Shown: piece after piece, positions 36,346 through 49,200 of the stretch
Layout: every line of letters starts with the position of its first letter
Numbering within the stretch: the first letter of the stretch is position 1
Assembly (NCBI RefSeq): GCF_041296385.1
Contig: NC_091016.1
Coordinates: 15,971,497 to 16,035,496 of the forward strand
Source: Aphelocoma coerulescens
Taxonomy: Eukaryota; Chordata; Aves; Passeriformes; Corvidae
Direction of reading: 5' to 3'
Length of the DNA: 64,000 nucleotides
Notes under the pieces: model-generated
What the model saw: the letters and a program-made list of their open reading frames with translations, nothing else
Databases searched by the model: none
Told to the model about the DNA's origin: nothing
Position numbers and translations under genes: made by a program

Positions 36346-36790
36346 TGTCCTGGGTAAATATACATACAGATGCCTTTTCCAAAGCAGTGCCTCTTTTGCC
36401 AGTGAAATACACGTCCTCTTCTTACCTATGGAATTGTGATTGAAGACACCTCTGAGCCAGATCTGTCTGAGATTGCAAAGGAGCAAAGCTTTGGGATTTG
36501 GGCACATTCTCTTTGTTGCTTTGCTCAGGCCTTTTGTGAGCACAGAATACATTTAGGCAGAAAACTGTAGACTATACAGGATCTTCTGGGTCCATTGTCC
36601 CCCAAACATGGTAATAGGTGGCCCCATTGGAATGCTAACTAACAAACAGCAGCACAAATGACATGAAGAAAACATGGCAAAAGAGGAAGAGGAGAGGCCC
36701 TGTGAGGAAAGAATACCGTGAGACAGTGGCTTGTTGAGTCAGCTGCACTCTGACAACCTCTAGGTCAGCAGGTCTCACATTCTCGGCTTG

Positions 36791-36898
36791 TTTTTTTTTT
36801 TAAATTATTTTATTTAAAACCGAAAAAATCAAAATAAAAGATATACAGTTGAAAATCTATTTTCAAAATGTAAAAGATAAAATCACAACACATTTATT
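36791..36898 (-). terminator. Candidate polyadenylation region on minus strand
   Basis: On the minus strand AATAAA occurs at 36898-36893 and 36814-36809, the second followed within about 10 nt by A11 (T run 36791-36801 on plus). This lies about 0.9 kb downstream of the copy 3 stop, past the dead exon b. It may be a working 3' end, or a poly(A) tail left by a retroposed sequence. Confidence 0.4.
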
Positions 36899-36964
36899 CA
36901 AACCTACATCTACATATCAGAACATATGTACATCTGTAACTACAAAGCCTAAAGTATAAATCCA

Positions 36965-37113
36965 AATCTTCAAACATTCTTCGGACAGGCAGCACCTTCT
37001 TCCTGAGCTCGAGGAAAGAGAGCTCTTCTGGATAGGAGGCAAGGGCTTTGTCGGTTAGGGAACATAGGAAATGTCCAAGGAAAACTTCTTGATAAGACTG
37101 TAGCCAGTCAGTC
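36965..37113 (-). pseudogene. Dead exon b of the unit downstream of copy 3
   Basis: The acceptor (AG complement at 37114-37115) is intact and the start reads GLTGYSLIKKFSLDISYVP, then TAA (37057-37055). Exons b elsewhere read GLTGYTLAKKFTVAS and stay open. The PPIQKS region survives only in a shifted frame. The lower boundary is approximate. Confidence 0.65.
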
Positions 37114-37570
37114 CTGCAAAGTGGAGACACAAAATATAACAGAGGCCGCAATGCAAACCTAAAGCATCTGAAGCTATGTATTTAATGGGACAGACCACCT
37201 GGAAACTTCTAAAGAGCTGCACAGGGAAACACGCTCCTGCCAGCAGCCACTTGAGGCAGACCAGGGAGACACCCTGACCCACTTCCAGAGAGCCAGCACA
37301 GGAACAGCGTGGCCTCTGGGCTGCCCTGGGACAGCAGGGAGCCCAGAGCCCTGTGCTTTCCAGGAATGGCTCAGCTGCACACGCACCCTCCTGCTCCTCT
37401 CCCGGCCCCACAGCTGAGCAGCCCTACAGCTACACGGGGCACTGGGAGCTGCACAGCTCATTGCAGGGGGCACATGCAGGGCAGAACTGTTCCCTGGCAA
37501 TGTGCCCAGGCTCTCTAGGCTGGCACAAGAGCCTTCCTCCCGCCAGAGAGCGGCCCAGCTCCCGCCTTAC

Positions 37571-37613
37571 CTCTTTGTGAGGCTGAGCCATGCTCAGCCT
37601 TCACCTTGTCCTC
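37571..37613 (-). pseudogene. 3' fragment of exon a downstream of copy 3
   Basis: Mirror of 17404-17445, with the donor complement ending at 37570. Shows that the terminal exon / exon a junction exists in both arrays and so arose before the inversion or was copied by conversion. Confidence 0.7.
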
Positions 37614-37766
37614 AATCGGAAGTTGCTTCAGGCACCCCATGCCACGACTAGGAAGGGGGGTGGAGAGAGCGGGGGCAGGTGCACACCCTTCCTTTGCATT
37701 CTGTCATTTTTGGCACAGCTAAGAAGTCACATCCGGAGGTGTCCAACTCAGCACTTTGTCATCTTT

Positions 37767-40700
37767 CTACAGGTCATCGACACTCCACCAGCCCAAAATG
37801 TTGGAGAGGTTTTCCTGCACATGCGGAGGCTGGCTGGCAGCATGCTTCCTCAGCTTGGCGCCCATCACCTTGTAGAGGGCGCAGGCAAGCTTGGTGACCA
37901 CAGTGCAGACATTGGCGCTTCGGACAGGCAGCGCCTTGTTCCCCAGGAAGGACCAGAGCACGGGCAGGGCGTAGCGCTGGACGACTTTGGGGCTCCTGGG
38001 ATAAACCCATCCCACAAGCGCTGCCGGAAGAGAGACACAAACTTCTTAACCACCAGCCTTAATGCAAACAAGGATCTACCTCTACTTGTGATTTTGGGAG
38101 TCTCTCTGGCTAAGATCAGTGAAATAACAGTGAGAGCCTCATGATCCAGAAATGGGCAAAGCAGCTGAACATCCCCGAAACAGAACCACCAAGCTCTCAG
38201 GACTAATTTCTCCAAACAGAGCCTTGTACCTGTGGCAGACTTCACACCTTTACTAAATCATTCCACAATTTATTTCTGCATGAACAGTGACTGAAATGTC
38301 AAATTGCCGTTTATTTCCATTTAGAAGTTGTCGAAACCCACGCCAAAGATTTTGAAATGCACCATAGAGAGGCAGTTGAGAGATTTCTAATAAAAGGGAT
38401 GATTCCATTGTTGTGACCTTTGATGTCAAGTGCCAAAAGTCTCATCTGGCTCTTCCCTTTGCTTGGTGGCACACGGCAAAGGGCAGTATTAGACCACACT
38501 TGGAAACTCCAGCCCACCAGAGATGGGTGCTGTTTGACAGCTGGATTTGAAACATCAGTGACTAGCCGGTGTCTTTGGCAGAAGGCTTTTGTGGCTTCTA
38601 ACAAACAGCTGTTTCAAACCTCAGGCTGTCTTAGGTAATTAGCCAGACCCCATTGCCATGGCATTGGAGCATCTCCAAATTTTAATGGCATTTCCCCTCA
38701 CAATGTTAATGGCATTTTTTCTTACAATGTGCGCTGAAATAGGGGAATAGAGAGAGAAGAATGCTACACAGGGGACAGAAATGTAACCAAAACACAAGTG
38801 TTCTCTCCCGCTGTCTCCAAAGCCTGCTCTCTGCTCATTTTCTGAACTGTATCAAACACAGACAAAAATCTACTACCAACAGGCTCCTTGCATGGCAGAT
38901 CTGGCTGAGAGATCAAAACCTGATATGGTCTGGGGACCATTCTTATTTTCTGACCAGGCAAAATGTTATGTAGTCGCCATTTATTATTCTGTAGTGGAAG
39001 AGACTTCATTTTCTCTATGCTGTTAATCCACCAGCAGTCATCAACATTTAAACAGCTCCTGAAAGTACCTAAAACCAATTTTGCTAAGCAGGAAAAGGCT
39101 TACGGTACCCATTTTAAAATGGGAGTTCATTTGAGCTTACATGCAATTAAAGACATCGGTCACTACGCAACTTGCGCAGAGAAATCTCAGAGAGATTGCC
39201 ACTAAATCTCAGAGAGAGCATCTGCTCTTTCTAAAGAAGTCCTAATTCCAGTTGAATTCCTTTATTTGAAAAAGAGATTAAAATAGCTGCAAAACTAAAT
39301 TCCCTATTCCTGGAGATCTACTTTATTCAAATGCTCTGTAAAGGGCCTTTGACACTCCAATGGCTGAAGGTGCCCTTTTGAGATTCAGAATGAAGACACA
39401 AAGTGTATTAAACCTTGCATTTAAAGATGCTGGCATAATTAGCAGTGGATTTAGCCCCAGCTAAAGCAAGGCTATAAATAAAGCAAGGCTGTACACTGTC
39501 TTCTCTAGCGTATATTGAGATTATCATTTTTCCATCCCTTGGCTATTGCTGACATAGCAAGCTCCTCTGAGCAATCAATTATCAGCTGCATTTGGAGCAT
39601 TTTGGGCAGCGCTGACATAGGAAGACCCTGACTGCACACCCTGAAATGCTCAGTCCAATGGCACTTTGACAGCACAGGCAGGGAGCCTCAGCACTCTGCT
39701 TCTGCCCCTCTGCCCCCAAAGGCTGCCTTGCACAAAATCCGGGCCTCGTTAGGCTCGTGTGGGCTGAGTTTTGACCTAAGCTGTGACCCCCAGGCACTGC
39801 AGGCTTCCACCTCAAAACTTTCCAAGAGCAAAGCAAGAATTCTGTGAGGACAAAACAAATGGATCCCCTGAAACAGCATTTGCCACCATTTCCCCTAAAG
39901 GATCAGAGCTGTCCCGGAGCTTCCAAGAGAGGAGCCAGCTTGGGAATTTTTAGCCCCTCCCTTTCCTGGAGGCGGCCCCAGTGAGAGCTCAGCCCCGAGG
40001 CCGAGCGCCACCCCCATCTCAGATGCTGCACACCTCTGCAGCAGCCAGGGAAAACCTGCCCAATACACCTTCCATGGGTATTGGGCAGGAGGGACAAGCT
40101 CAGCACCTCCTGATTTGGACCTGTCTATTCACTGGCATTCCCTGTAAATTCTGCCTCGGAAGACCTCTTGGCTTAGAAGGGGAGGCCATACCTGAGAGAT
40201 GCTCCGTGACATCCAGCAGAGCTTGGCCCTTCAGTTCACTCCTTCGGTGGCTGAACTCTTTCATCAGTGATACTTTATCTACAAGGGAAACACACATTTC
40301 TGCTCTCTCTTCTGAGGTCATAAGAGAAAGGCCAGTGGGGAGGGAAAGGGCAGGGGCAACTACATTTTGTAAAAGAAAGGAAATTCCTGCCGATTTTTGA
40401 ATCCTTTTCTTCTTTCCTTCCAGCCTACTTGGGAGGATTTTAAATTCCAAAAGAAAAGCTCTCCTTTCACATTTATAAATCCAAAGTTGTCTGCTGTACC
40501 AGGAGCTATGTAAAACATTTCACATCAGGGACCTCAAGAGTTCAATCACATGTAAGCAGTGAAAAGGTTTTGCATCCCAGAGCTTTGCAGAAGTGATCTT
40601 CTCCCTCCCCTCTGGAAAAGGGTGAGAAGGCTCCAAAATTCACACATCCATTCCCACCTGAAGGATAAGCTGTTTTTAAATTGCAGGTTACCTGTGTGGA

Positions 40701-43213
40701 TCTAGGGACAAGACACCAAGTTACTCATACAAGAGCTATTACTGTTCAGTGCCTCAGTATCCTGTGGGTTTCTGTAACATCTGTGAAATCAGATCTTGGC
40801 AGAGAGACTGGAAAATGAACTGATTTCCCAATACTTGACCGTCGTATGTATTTTAGTTTTCCTTGTGCCTATCTGTTGCGGTTTTGGGGGTCTTGTTTGA
40901 GTTTAGACACTGTTGCCTGCATTGTCCTGCAAGCCTCCAGTCCTACCACTCTAATAAGCCAAGGCAAGCTTTTCCTGGAGACAGAACGTGTGTGGGATGA
41001 ACTGTGTTCCCTCGCAGGGTCACCAGGGCTGGCAGTGACAAAGCAGGCAATCTGCTTCATTGGGAACCACTACAGAGCTACACCCCAGTGTGGGTTTCAG
41101 TAGCAGGGTATTATTAAGAGCTCCTTTCCTGCATGAGATACAAAAAGGAGGTCCCAAATGATCTTCATGCAAGCATGCAGTAAAGAACTGATCCTGCTGT
41201 CCTAATGAAGCTAATGCCTATAATGTGGAGCCTCCCAGGAGGCTGCTCTGCAGAGGTTCTGATGCACCGGCGTCCCTTCATGCCAACAGCAAAGCTATTC
41301 ATTTGGGAAGTCAAATGGGGACCAGGAAAACTCCAAACATCCCTTTGGCCCTGAATTCCAGCAAAGCTGTAGTCCAGCACTTCCTCTTCAGACAAGCAGC
41401 ACAGAGCCAAGGGCTCCTGGGACTTTTGGGAAATGCCGATGCACATTCAGGCCTGTTGGGGGACTGGTGCGTAAGGACTGCACCTGCACAGCTTCTGGTG
41501 GATGTCAGCTGGAGGTTTCCACAGACAACAACAGCTGTCAAGGCACTCAGCGTTCTCTTGACTTGCAGAGGCAGAGACACAGTTGAGGAGAGTCCATGCC
41601 AGGGCTCAGCCTTACCTAAGTGAGCCATGGATGCTTCCAGCGCTTTCACAGCTGCGGCATAAACCCCGGGGTCCTTTGAGTTTAGGTTGTTTGTTATTCC
41701 TTCAACCAAACAGATGATCACCGGGTTTAAGGCATCTTTCAGGACGCCTATGATTTCAGCCAGCACGTCCAGCGCCTTCTGCTTCACTTTCTTGTGCGTA
41801 TCACCAAGTCTCGGGACAAAATAATCAAAAATCTGTGAAGAGAACAAACAACATGAAAGCTGGATTAAAATGTCCTTGTTTGAGGAAGGGATGTAGAAAT
41901 GAGCACTCAGCAATGTAAAAGATGAAAGTGATCCTTCCTGTCAGGTCAGCACTTGCTTGCACAATTTTCCTGTGGGCCACTCACTGGAATGGTTGCGCAA
42001 CCTCATGCTGGTTGAAAGATTTTCATATATTTTGAAGAGGTTTGGGCGGGGACAGAATAGTTCCTATGGTGTTTCTCTCCACATCTAAATCATTAAATTA
42101 ATCCCATTTATTGATGCAAAACAGTATCTTTGCTTTCCAAGTATGGAACCAGATATTTACAATGCCCGTTTTTCTACACAGTTGTCTCAAGTTCTGAGGG
42201 CAGTTATGATTTTGCCAAAACTATGGCTGGAGGAGATCCAGGTTTTGTTCCGTCTGTCTCAGAACCTGTGTCTGGAGAAGTGCAGGGCTCGGATCAACTC
42301 TTCCAGGATCCAGACCAATTGTCTACCTAGCAGGTAGACTTCTGAAATTTAATGTGCTGTACCGCTCTCATTAGAGCAGGTTCAGTCCCTTGACAGCCAC
42401 ATTATCAGGCACCATTTTCTGGACAAAGGGAAAAAGCAGCTCCTGGGAGGAGAAGGAAGAGATCTGTCCCTAGCTATTTCCCTCCTTTTCCAAAGAGAAA
42501 AAAACGACCCCCCCAAGAAGGGTGAGCACCGTCTTTACCAAGAGGAATAGGGATGCCGATGGAAACGAGTAGCCAGAGTTGTGCCTGTGCAAGACAAGTC
42601 GGAGTTTACAGAAGTATCCTTTGAAAAAAATTGGTTTAAACCTGCCCAGCCTGATACTTCTCTTCCCCATCCAAACCCATTTTTTTGTCTAGAGAATAAT
42701 TGCCACGCTTTCAGTGGCTGCATTCCCTTCACTTAACCCAAGTGGGAGTAGGAGACAGCAGAAGTTACACCAGCAGAAAACTCTGTCCTCATTTGATGAA
42801 CAACATCAATAGGCACCTGCCAGACAAATATATCTGGACTGAAATAACTTGTCCTGAAGCGTGGAGCTGAATTAAATATTTCAGGGTAAGAGGCACCAGC
42901 CTGTCTCACACAGCCAGGATGTAGTGCCAAGACACACTGAATTAACTTTCCTGCTACAGGCTTGGGAAAGGAGCTAAAGGAAAGGAACAATGAAGACACC
43001 CTACATACTTGGACAGTGTTAGTGGAGACGAGCTGGGGGCTGGTTTTACACAGGTCTAGGAGGAGTGCCACTCCTTCCATCCGTGTCTTAAACTCCTTGG
43101 CTTCCAGGAGATTGTAAAGCTTCTGGAGTGGCTCCGTTTCTTTCACAGCCAGAGGTAACGTGACCTGGGCTTTTGGGCGGCGTAGGAGGCGTTCATCAGA
43201 GGTAGACTTCACC
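37767..43213 (-). CDS. TOGARAM2: Copy 3, second TOG domain and C-terminus (exons 10-13)
   Basis: Exons 43213-43009, 41832-41616, 40278-40192, 38020-37767. Same fold and Phe-for-Trp first loop as copy 1. Variants: AVKETEPLQ (copy 1 AVKGTEPLQ), KQKALDVL (KQKVLDVL), SKDPGVY (SKDHGVY; Pro fits the usual family pattern better) and RSPKVVQ (RSPEVVQ). Confidence 0.85.
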
Positions 43214-46200
43214 CTGGAAAATAAAACCAAATGAGGACCTGTTGGTGATCATACCTTCGGTTAACTGTGAGCAGAACATCTTGCGGAGGTTTCCTAATGA
43301 TGTGATTTCAAGCTAGAAAATCCTGACCTGAAAAACAACGTGACACCTCATGACAATCATTACAGGAGACAATCTGCAAGCAACATTCTCACCAGTGCTT
43401 ACTCAGGAAAACCAAGGATGAGATGCATCTCACTTATCTCCAGACAGCTTCCCAGGTACACATGTCGCACTGCTTTGTGAGGAAAGAGAGACGCTATTTC
43501 CAAGTTTAAATGCCTCATCATGAGGGAGGTGTGTGTCTTATAATAAGGAAACTCATCCCTCTGGAGAAGTGTCTCTACAGCAGGCATGACAATCTGGAAA
43601 AGTAGCTCAGATGCATCTGAACAGATGGATAGGGGCATATCTGAAGGATCCAGAAAATCAGTAACAGGGATAAAAACAGAAGCCAGACATCCCAGCACTA
43701 CGCTCACATGATTGCTTCCCTAGAGACTAGATCCACAGCCTAACAAACCCACTGGGAACAACTCTCTTGGATCAGCCGGTCTCTTCCATGAGCATGGGAA
43801 GATCCTGACTATGCTACTGAGCCATGTGGTCACTCTCCTGCCAGCGCTGACCATGACAGAGCTAAATAAATCCCCTCTGTTATCAGTGGACAACAGGTAC
43901 AAGTAGCTCTCCCACTGGCAGGAAGAGACAGCAAGGACCAAATTCCTGTCTCAAATGCTGATTGCAGCACAGGGGGAAATAAACCAAACATGCTGCCCAT
44001 CAAGCAAACGGTATGAAGGACAGGAATGTCAAGACAAAACGTCCACATTGAGACACCTGTTGACCAAAGTTGCTCAGGAACTGGCTTGCTACTTACTACT
44101 CATCTTGGTACTGTCTGAGGGTAAGAAAACCATGGTTCAGGAAGGCCAAACCACATGCATGGGAAGTGCTATTTTGGGGAACGGCATCTTGCTTCAAGAC
44201 TGGGACTTCTCATCAAAACCCCCATCTGAAAAAGACTGCTCTCAGAGGAAAAAAAACCCTGCTTGAATTTACTTGTCCCAAGTGAGGCAGTGGAGACATG
44301 GCCCTCTCACAGCCTCCACAGCACTGTCCTTGCCACTGCACTGGATCTTCTGAGCTGCAACCGATGGGTGTCTTTTTGTCGCCCATTTTTTGTGGAAACC
44401 CTTCCAGAGAAGTTGTGTTCAGAGTAATGCAGAAGGAGACATATTTTTTGATAGAGCATTTGTAGGGAAAGGAAACAATCTCTGGCACAGGTCATCTCCA
44501 CCGGAAAGATTTTCCTGAGGAAGAGACATGTAAAGCTTGTCATGTGCTTTGTCACATCTAACTAAAGTGCTCAGTACCGTTTACTAGAAGGCAATGTGGC
44601 CTGGGGCTTCTTCGAGCCATCGCTCCTCTTCTTCACAGGCTCCTGGACAGATGGGTGCTCAGCCTTCTGCGTTTCCATCCCCTACAAAGGCATAAAGAAA
44701 CCCCATGGATCTTTAGAATGTAAAATAGGAAATTACCTGTTTAAAACACAACTTAGAACCAGGATCGCTGCTACCAAGGCTTAGGCAAACATTTCGGAAC
44801 TTACAGAAGGAAACAGGCCAGAGGTTCAGTGATGCCAACTCTTTGTTTTCAATAGCCCAAGGCAGGTTGTGGCTGCTACCATACTGAGCAGCAGTCTAAA
44901 ATCCCAAATGCATTACTCTTGAGCATAAATGGGAATAATGCAAACTGGTAGGGAACGAATGTTCTTAAAGGAAGCTGCAGAAAAATTTGGACTCTTTGGA
45001 GGTTGGCCCATTGTGTTGGGAGTTGATTTGGTGCCACACTCACTCTCCCTGTTGCTGCACAAAGGCACACTCCCTTCTATAATGTAGGTAAAAAGAATAA
45101 AAAAACCTCCAGGCAAACAAATGATTTTCCACTGGATGCTGCTGAATTCACCAAGCTTCTTCCAGCTCCACAGGGCATGACAGCAGGGCAGTATTGCCAG
45201 AAGACAGACAGTAATTGTAGTAATTGGGATTGACTGGGACATCTTTTGTATATTTGGAAATTTTCTTGGCACTACTGCTTCCTGTGTCTTTTGCAAAGAC
45301 TCTGTTATCTCCAGAAGCACTGTTCTCACTTAATTGCGTCACTGGGGGCAGAGTAGGGATAGTGGGGTGGGGGGTTATGCTTAAATGTAAACCCATTTTC
45401 TCCTCTTTCCCTTCCCTGTTTGTGGCCGATATTCAAAATATCCAATACTACACTTTTCCCCTAATACTATCTATCAGTTCCTTTGTGCTCTGCAGATGAA
45501 CAGGTTGAGGATCAACAGTTCGTTCCCAGGAGCAAAAGGATTCGGCAGAAAAGGAATGAGATAAGATTAGGTATGTTTGATCTCATATCAGCAGTGGCAA
45601 TACTTGCACAAAGGAGACATGTCTCCTACCAAGCACTTACTTTCTTCTTAATTCTTGTCAGAATATCTTCCAGGTCACGGGTGGAAAAAGATTGTTCCAA
45701 AAGCCTGTTAAATTTTCGGTGACTCAGCATCATTTTCACCATCTCCTGTCCATAATGCCTAACAAGAAAGAAAGAAAGAAAGGTGAACAAACAAAGGAGG
45801 AGTGTTAACAGAATAAGCTGATACCTTAAACTCAGCAGCTGCCATACCTGCATGAGAAGGCATTACCTACTCAGCAAAGAGAGAGATTTACCTCCACTTG
45901 TCACTGCACAGTGCTGTCAGCTGAACACAAGAGACAAGAGGCGAACGTGGGGCAACAGAAAATACAATCTCACTCTGAAACTGTGGGTGCGCTTCTGTGG
46001 CATCGAAGGATCCCAGGGAACAAGCGAAACACCTCTGCTTTGAGTCAGAGCTTATTAGCAGTGCCTTGCTGCCATTGCACAGTCATTTGCCTTTCTTTAA
46101 CTGGCAGGGAAGCCAGGACCAAATGCCTCATGCTTGCTTTTGATTATTCTATACCATATGTATGCACAGGGGCAGCTAGTTGCTCATGCGTTCTTGGCAG

Positions 46201-49200
46201 CTATTAATGGGAATTTAATCCTCAAAGTAAGGGGATTTTGGTGGTTTGGGTTGATTTTGCCACTAGGAAACCACAGTTTTCTTCAAGAAGCAATTTGGAG
46301 GTCATTCAGCCCCAGATAACAGCATTATAGAAATCTGCAGAAGAGGTTTAGAAAGACTGAATACATTGGCTAAAGATCCCTGGAATATTTCTAGGAAAGT
46401 CTTAAGTTAATGAGAAAGAGATGTATGGGATCCTTCAGTGATGAACATTAGCCAACATTTTGGCTTTGTCTTGTGCACCTAAGGCCAAGCAAAACTGTTT
46501 GACTGCCTCATCTGATGGCTCTTTTGATCTCAGGAAAGACTCATTCCAGTCCCAGGAAGCTGGCAATGCTCCCTCTTGCGGGACAACCTCAGGTTCCCCA
46601 GCACAGTCATTTCCCCAGACAAGCCAGGGCAGTGGTCACAGCACCAAGCCTGACAGAGCTCAAGAAGCGTTTGGACAATGCTCTCGGGCACATGGAGTGA
46701 CCCTTGGGGGGCCCTGCGCACGGGCAGGAGCTGGACTCGATGACCCTGATGGGTCCCTTCCAACTCAGCGTATTCCGTGACTCTGTGAACCTCATCCACA
46801 CAGTGAGGTAACTTAATATTTCCTTTAGCTTCCACTCTTCTGTGGTTTTGCCCTTTACAGCCAGACACCCAACAGTTTTCCTGTTTTAGGAGGGGAAATG
46901 AAGATCATTACCTTGTGTCCTCGTGACAGTCCTGAGCAAGCGTCCCTGCCGCGTGCGCCAGCCTCTCAGCCCTGGGCGTTCCTGCGAGCTTCGTGACTCC
47001 AGTTTTCTCCATCAAGGACAGGAGGAGTTGGGCCGCGCACTTCCGCACCTGGACGTGGCGGCTCCTGGGAAGAAGAGAGCAAACACTGGGGCACAGGGAG
47101 CAGAGGGACACAGCGCAGGCCTTGGCCAGAGCATGCTGTCATTGCTGGGGGAAGGAGGCCTGGATTCTCCCTGACACTTGGGACACCTGTAGAAGGTTCT
47201 GTCCTCAGAGAACCACAAAGTTAGCCCTGTACAGAAGGACTGCCTGCAAGCAAGAGCGAGGAACTCAGTCTCCCTGCACTATCTGATACTCAATGTCTTT
47301 CCCCAAATTCACTCGGAGAAAGAGGGAAATTAAAGACAAGCCAGGCTGACCCATCAGGGGCCAGCCGCTACACAGACAGCTGCAGCAGGATTGAGGATAT
47401 TTCCACCCATTTACCCCCAAATCTGCAGACCTTGGGAAAAAAACAAATGCAGGCAAAACACGCTGTGGGACATGAAGTTGCAGAATATCCAGCAATGCAG
47501 CCGGTTTCTTCTGTGAGGCTTGGCAAGAGATACATCTGAACGTTTCCCCCTTTTCCAAAGCTGAGGAAAGGGTGGCAGTCAGTTTAGCCAGGTTGTCCTG
47601 TTCTAGAGAGTGTCTCTTGGGGACTATCAGGCCCAGCACCAACACTTAAGGCAGCACCTGGTTCAGCTGTCCCATGGCAGTCGGCCTGTGAAGGTGCCTG
47701 TACAGTGATTCATCATCTCAAGGCTAACATGAGACATCAGTTTGAATAGAAAGGGGGGCTCTAAGGCCAGGACAGTCATACAAGACTCCTCTTGGCCGGA
47801 GCTGCACCTGCTGTGCAGGCTGTGCCACACCCAGCACGTTGTCCCCCATGTGCTCCATGCCCCAGCAAGAACCCTCCTTACTTCTCAAGGGAATGGCATA
47901 ATGAGGATGCATGGTTTTTCCCAGGGCCTCTGTGGTTAGGGCTGTGAAATATCAAAGAGCGCTCACAGCTGCAGTTGCAATTGTCCCTCTTCCCACAAAA
48001 CCACAGGGCTCTATCCTTAGCCTTTGCAGGCACTTTCACTTGCCCGCCATTCACCACATCTAGGCAACTCGGACAGACTGGGAGAACTCCAGGAAGCAGC
48101 AGCAAGCTGAGTCAGGGGAGGTTGAGGTTGGATATCAGGAAAAAGTTTTTCACCCAGAGGGTGGCTGGGCACTGGAACAGGCTCCCCAGGGCAGTGGTCA
48201 CAGCACCAAGCCTGAGAGAGCTCAGGAAGCCTTTGGACAACGCTCTCAGGCACATGGTGGGACCCTTGGGGTGTTCTGTGCAAGGCCAGGAGCTGGACTC
48301 GATGATCCTGATGGGCCCCTTCCAACTCAGCATATTCTGATTCAGCTCTGTGATTCTGTCAACTAATGGGCTGCACGAGGGCAGAAATAGGTGACAAGAG
48401 GAAAGAAGTGAGGTTGATCGGAGAGTCACTGAGTTCACAGAAGATGCAGGATACAGGACCCTTCCCTCCCACCATTCCCATTCTCTCTCTCAGCCCTTCT
48501 CCCCCCCACACAATAGAAGGTGAAGAATATCACTAAGACAAGAAGAACCTACTGGACTCCACTGTCCATGAGAGCAGTCATTGCTCGTGCAGGAGTCACA
48601 TGCTCCACCATGACTCCCAGGGTCTGACTGGCTGCTTTCTGAACAAACTCTGGGGAGTTCCACACCATCTGGAGAAGGACCCGAGCAACCTCATCCACCT
48701 CCGAGTCCATGTCCTTCTGCAAGGTCACAAAGAGCTCTCCAAGAGTGACGATTGCACAGTAAGACACCTTTGAGCGAAGGTTGGTCACCTGGGGAAGTCA
48801 TGAGGGGAAACATAAGAATCACCTTGAAAAGAAAACCAGTTGCCTTAGACAAAAGTCCCAGGAAACGACAACACTTCCAGCTGTGTCCTGGGGAACACAA
48901 AAGCACAGGCAGAGCAGAAGAGCACAAGCACAGAAAGGCACTTACTCTGGCACCAACTTGTGCTAGGCCTCAGGCCTGCTTACTGCAGGCCTGAAACATA
49001 TTATTTCACTTAAAGTGTTCTACTTAACTCTTCTGTAATGTCCACTGCTTTGGTTTTAGGCCCTTTTATTCAAAAAACAAAGAAACAAATTAAAGCAAGG
49101 GCTGCTCTCAAACCATAAAGGCACAAGCCATAAAGACAAAGGAGTCATTTACTCCTGTTTGAAAAAGCAACAGCAGCAGTTGAAGCCCTCAGCCAGGAAA

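Larger units (their letters stand above)
35986..36790. other. Central spacer, right part
   Basis: No gene recognised. Holds the two inverted fragments at 36156-36207 and 36215-36345; the remainder is unassigned. Confidence 0.5.

Noticed and set aside
30579..36890. A complete endogenous retrovirus
   Set aside because: The two well-defined LTRs have different sequences and different target-site duplications, and there is no gag, pol or env-like sequence between them; they are separate solo LTRs.
43399..43707. 102-codon open frame on the minus strand in intron 9-10 of copy 3
   Set aside because: Copy 1 has a small indel and a stop at the same place (near 11463), there is no matching splice logic, and no family is recognised.
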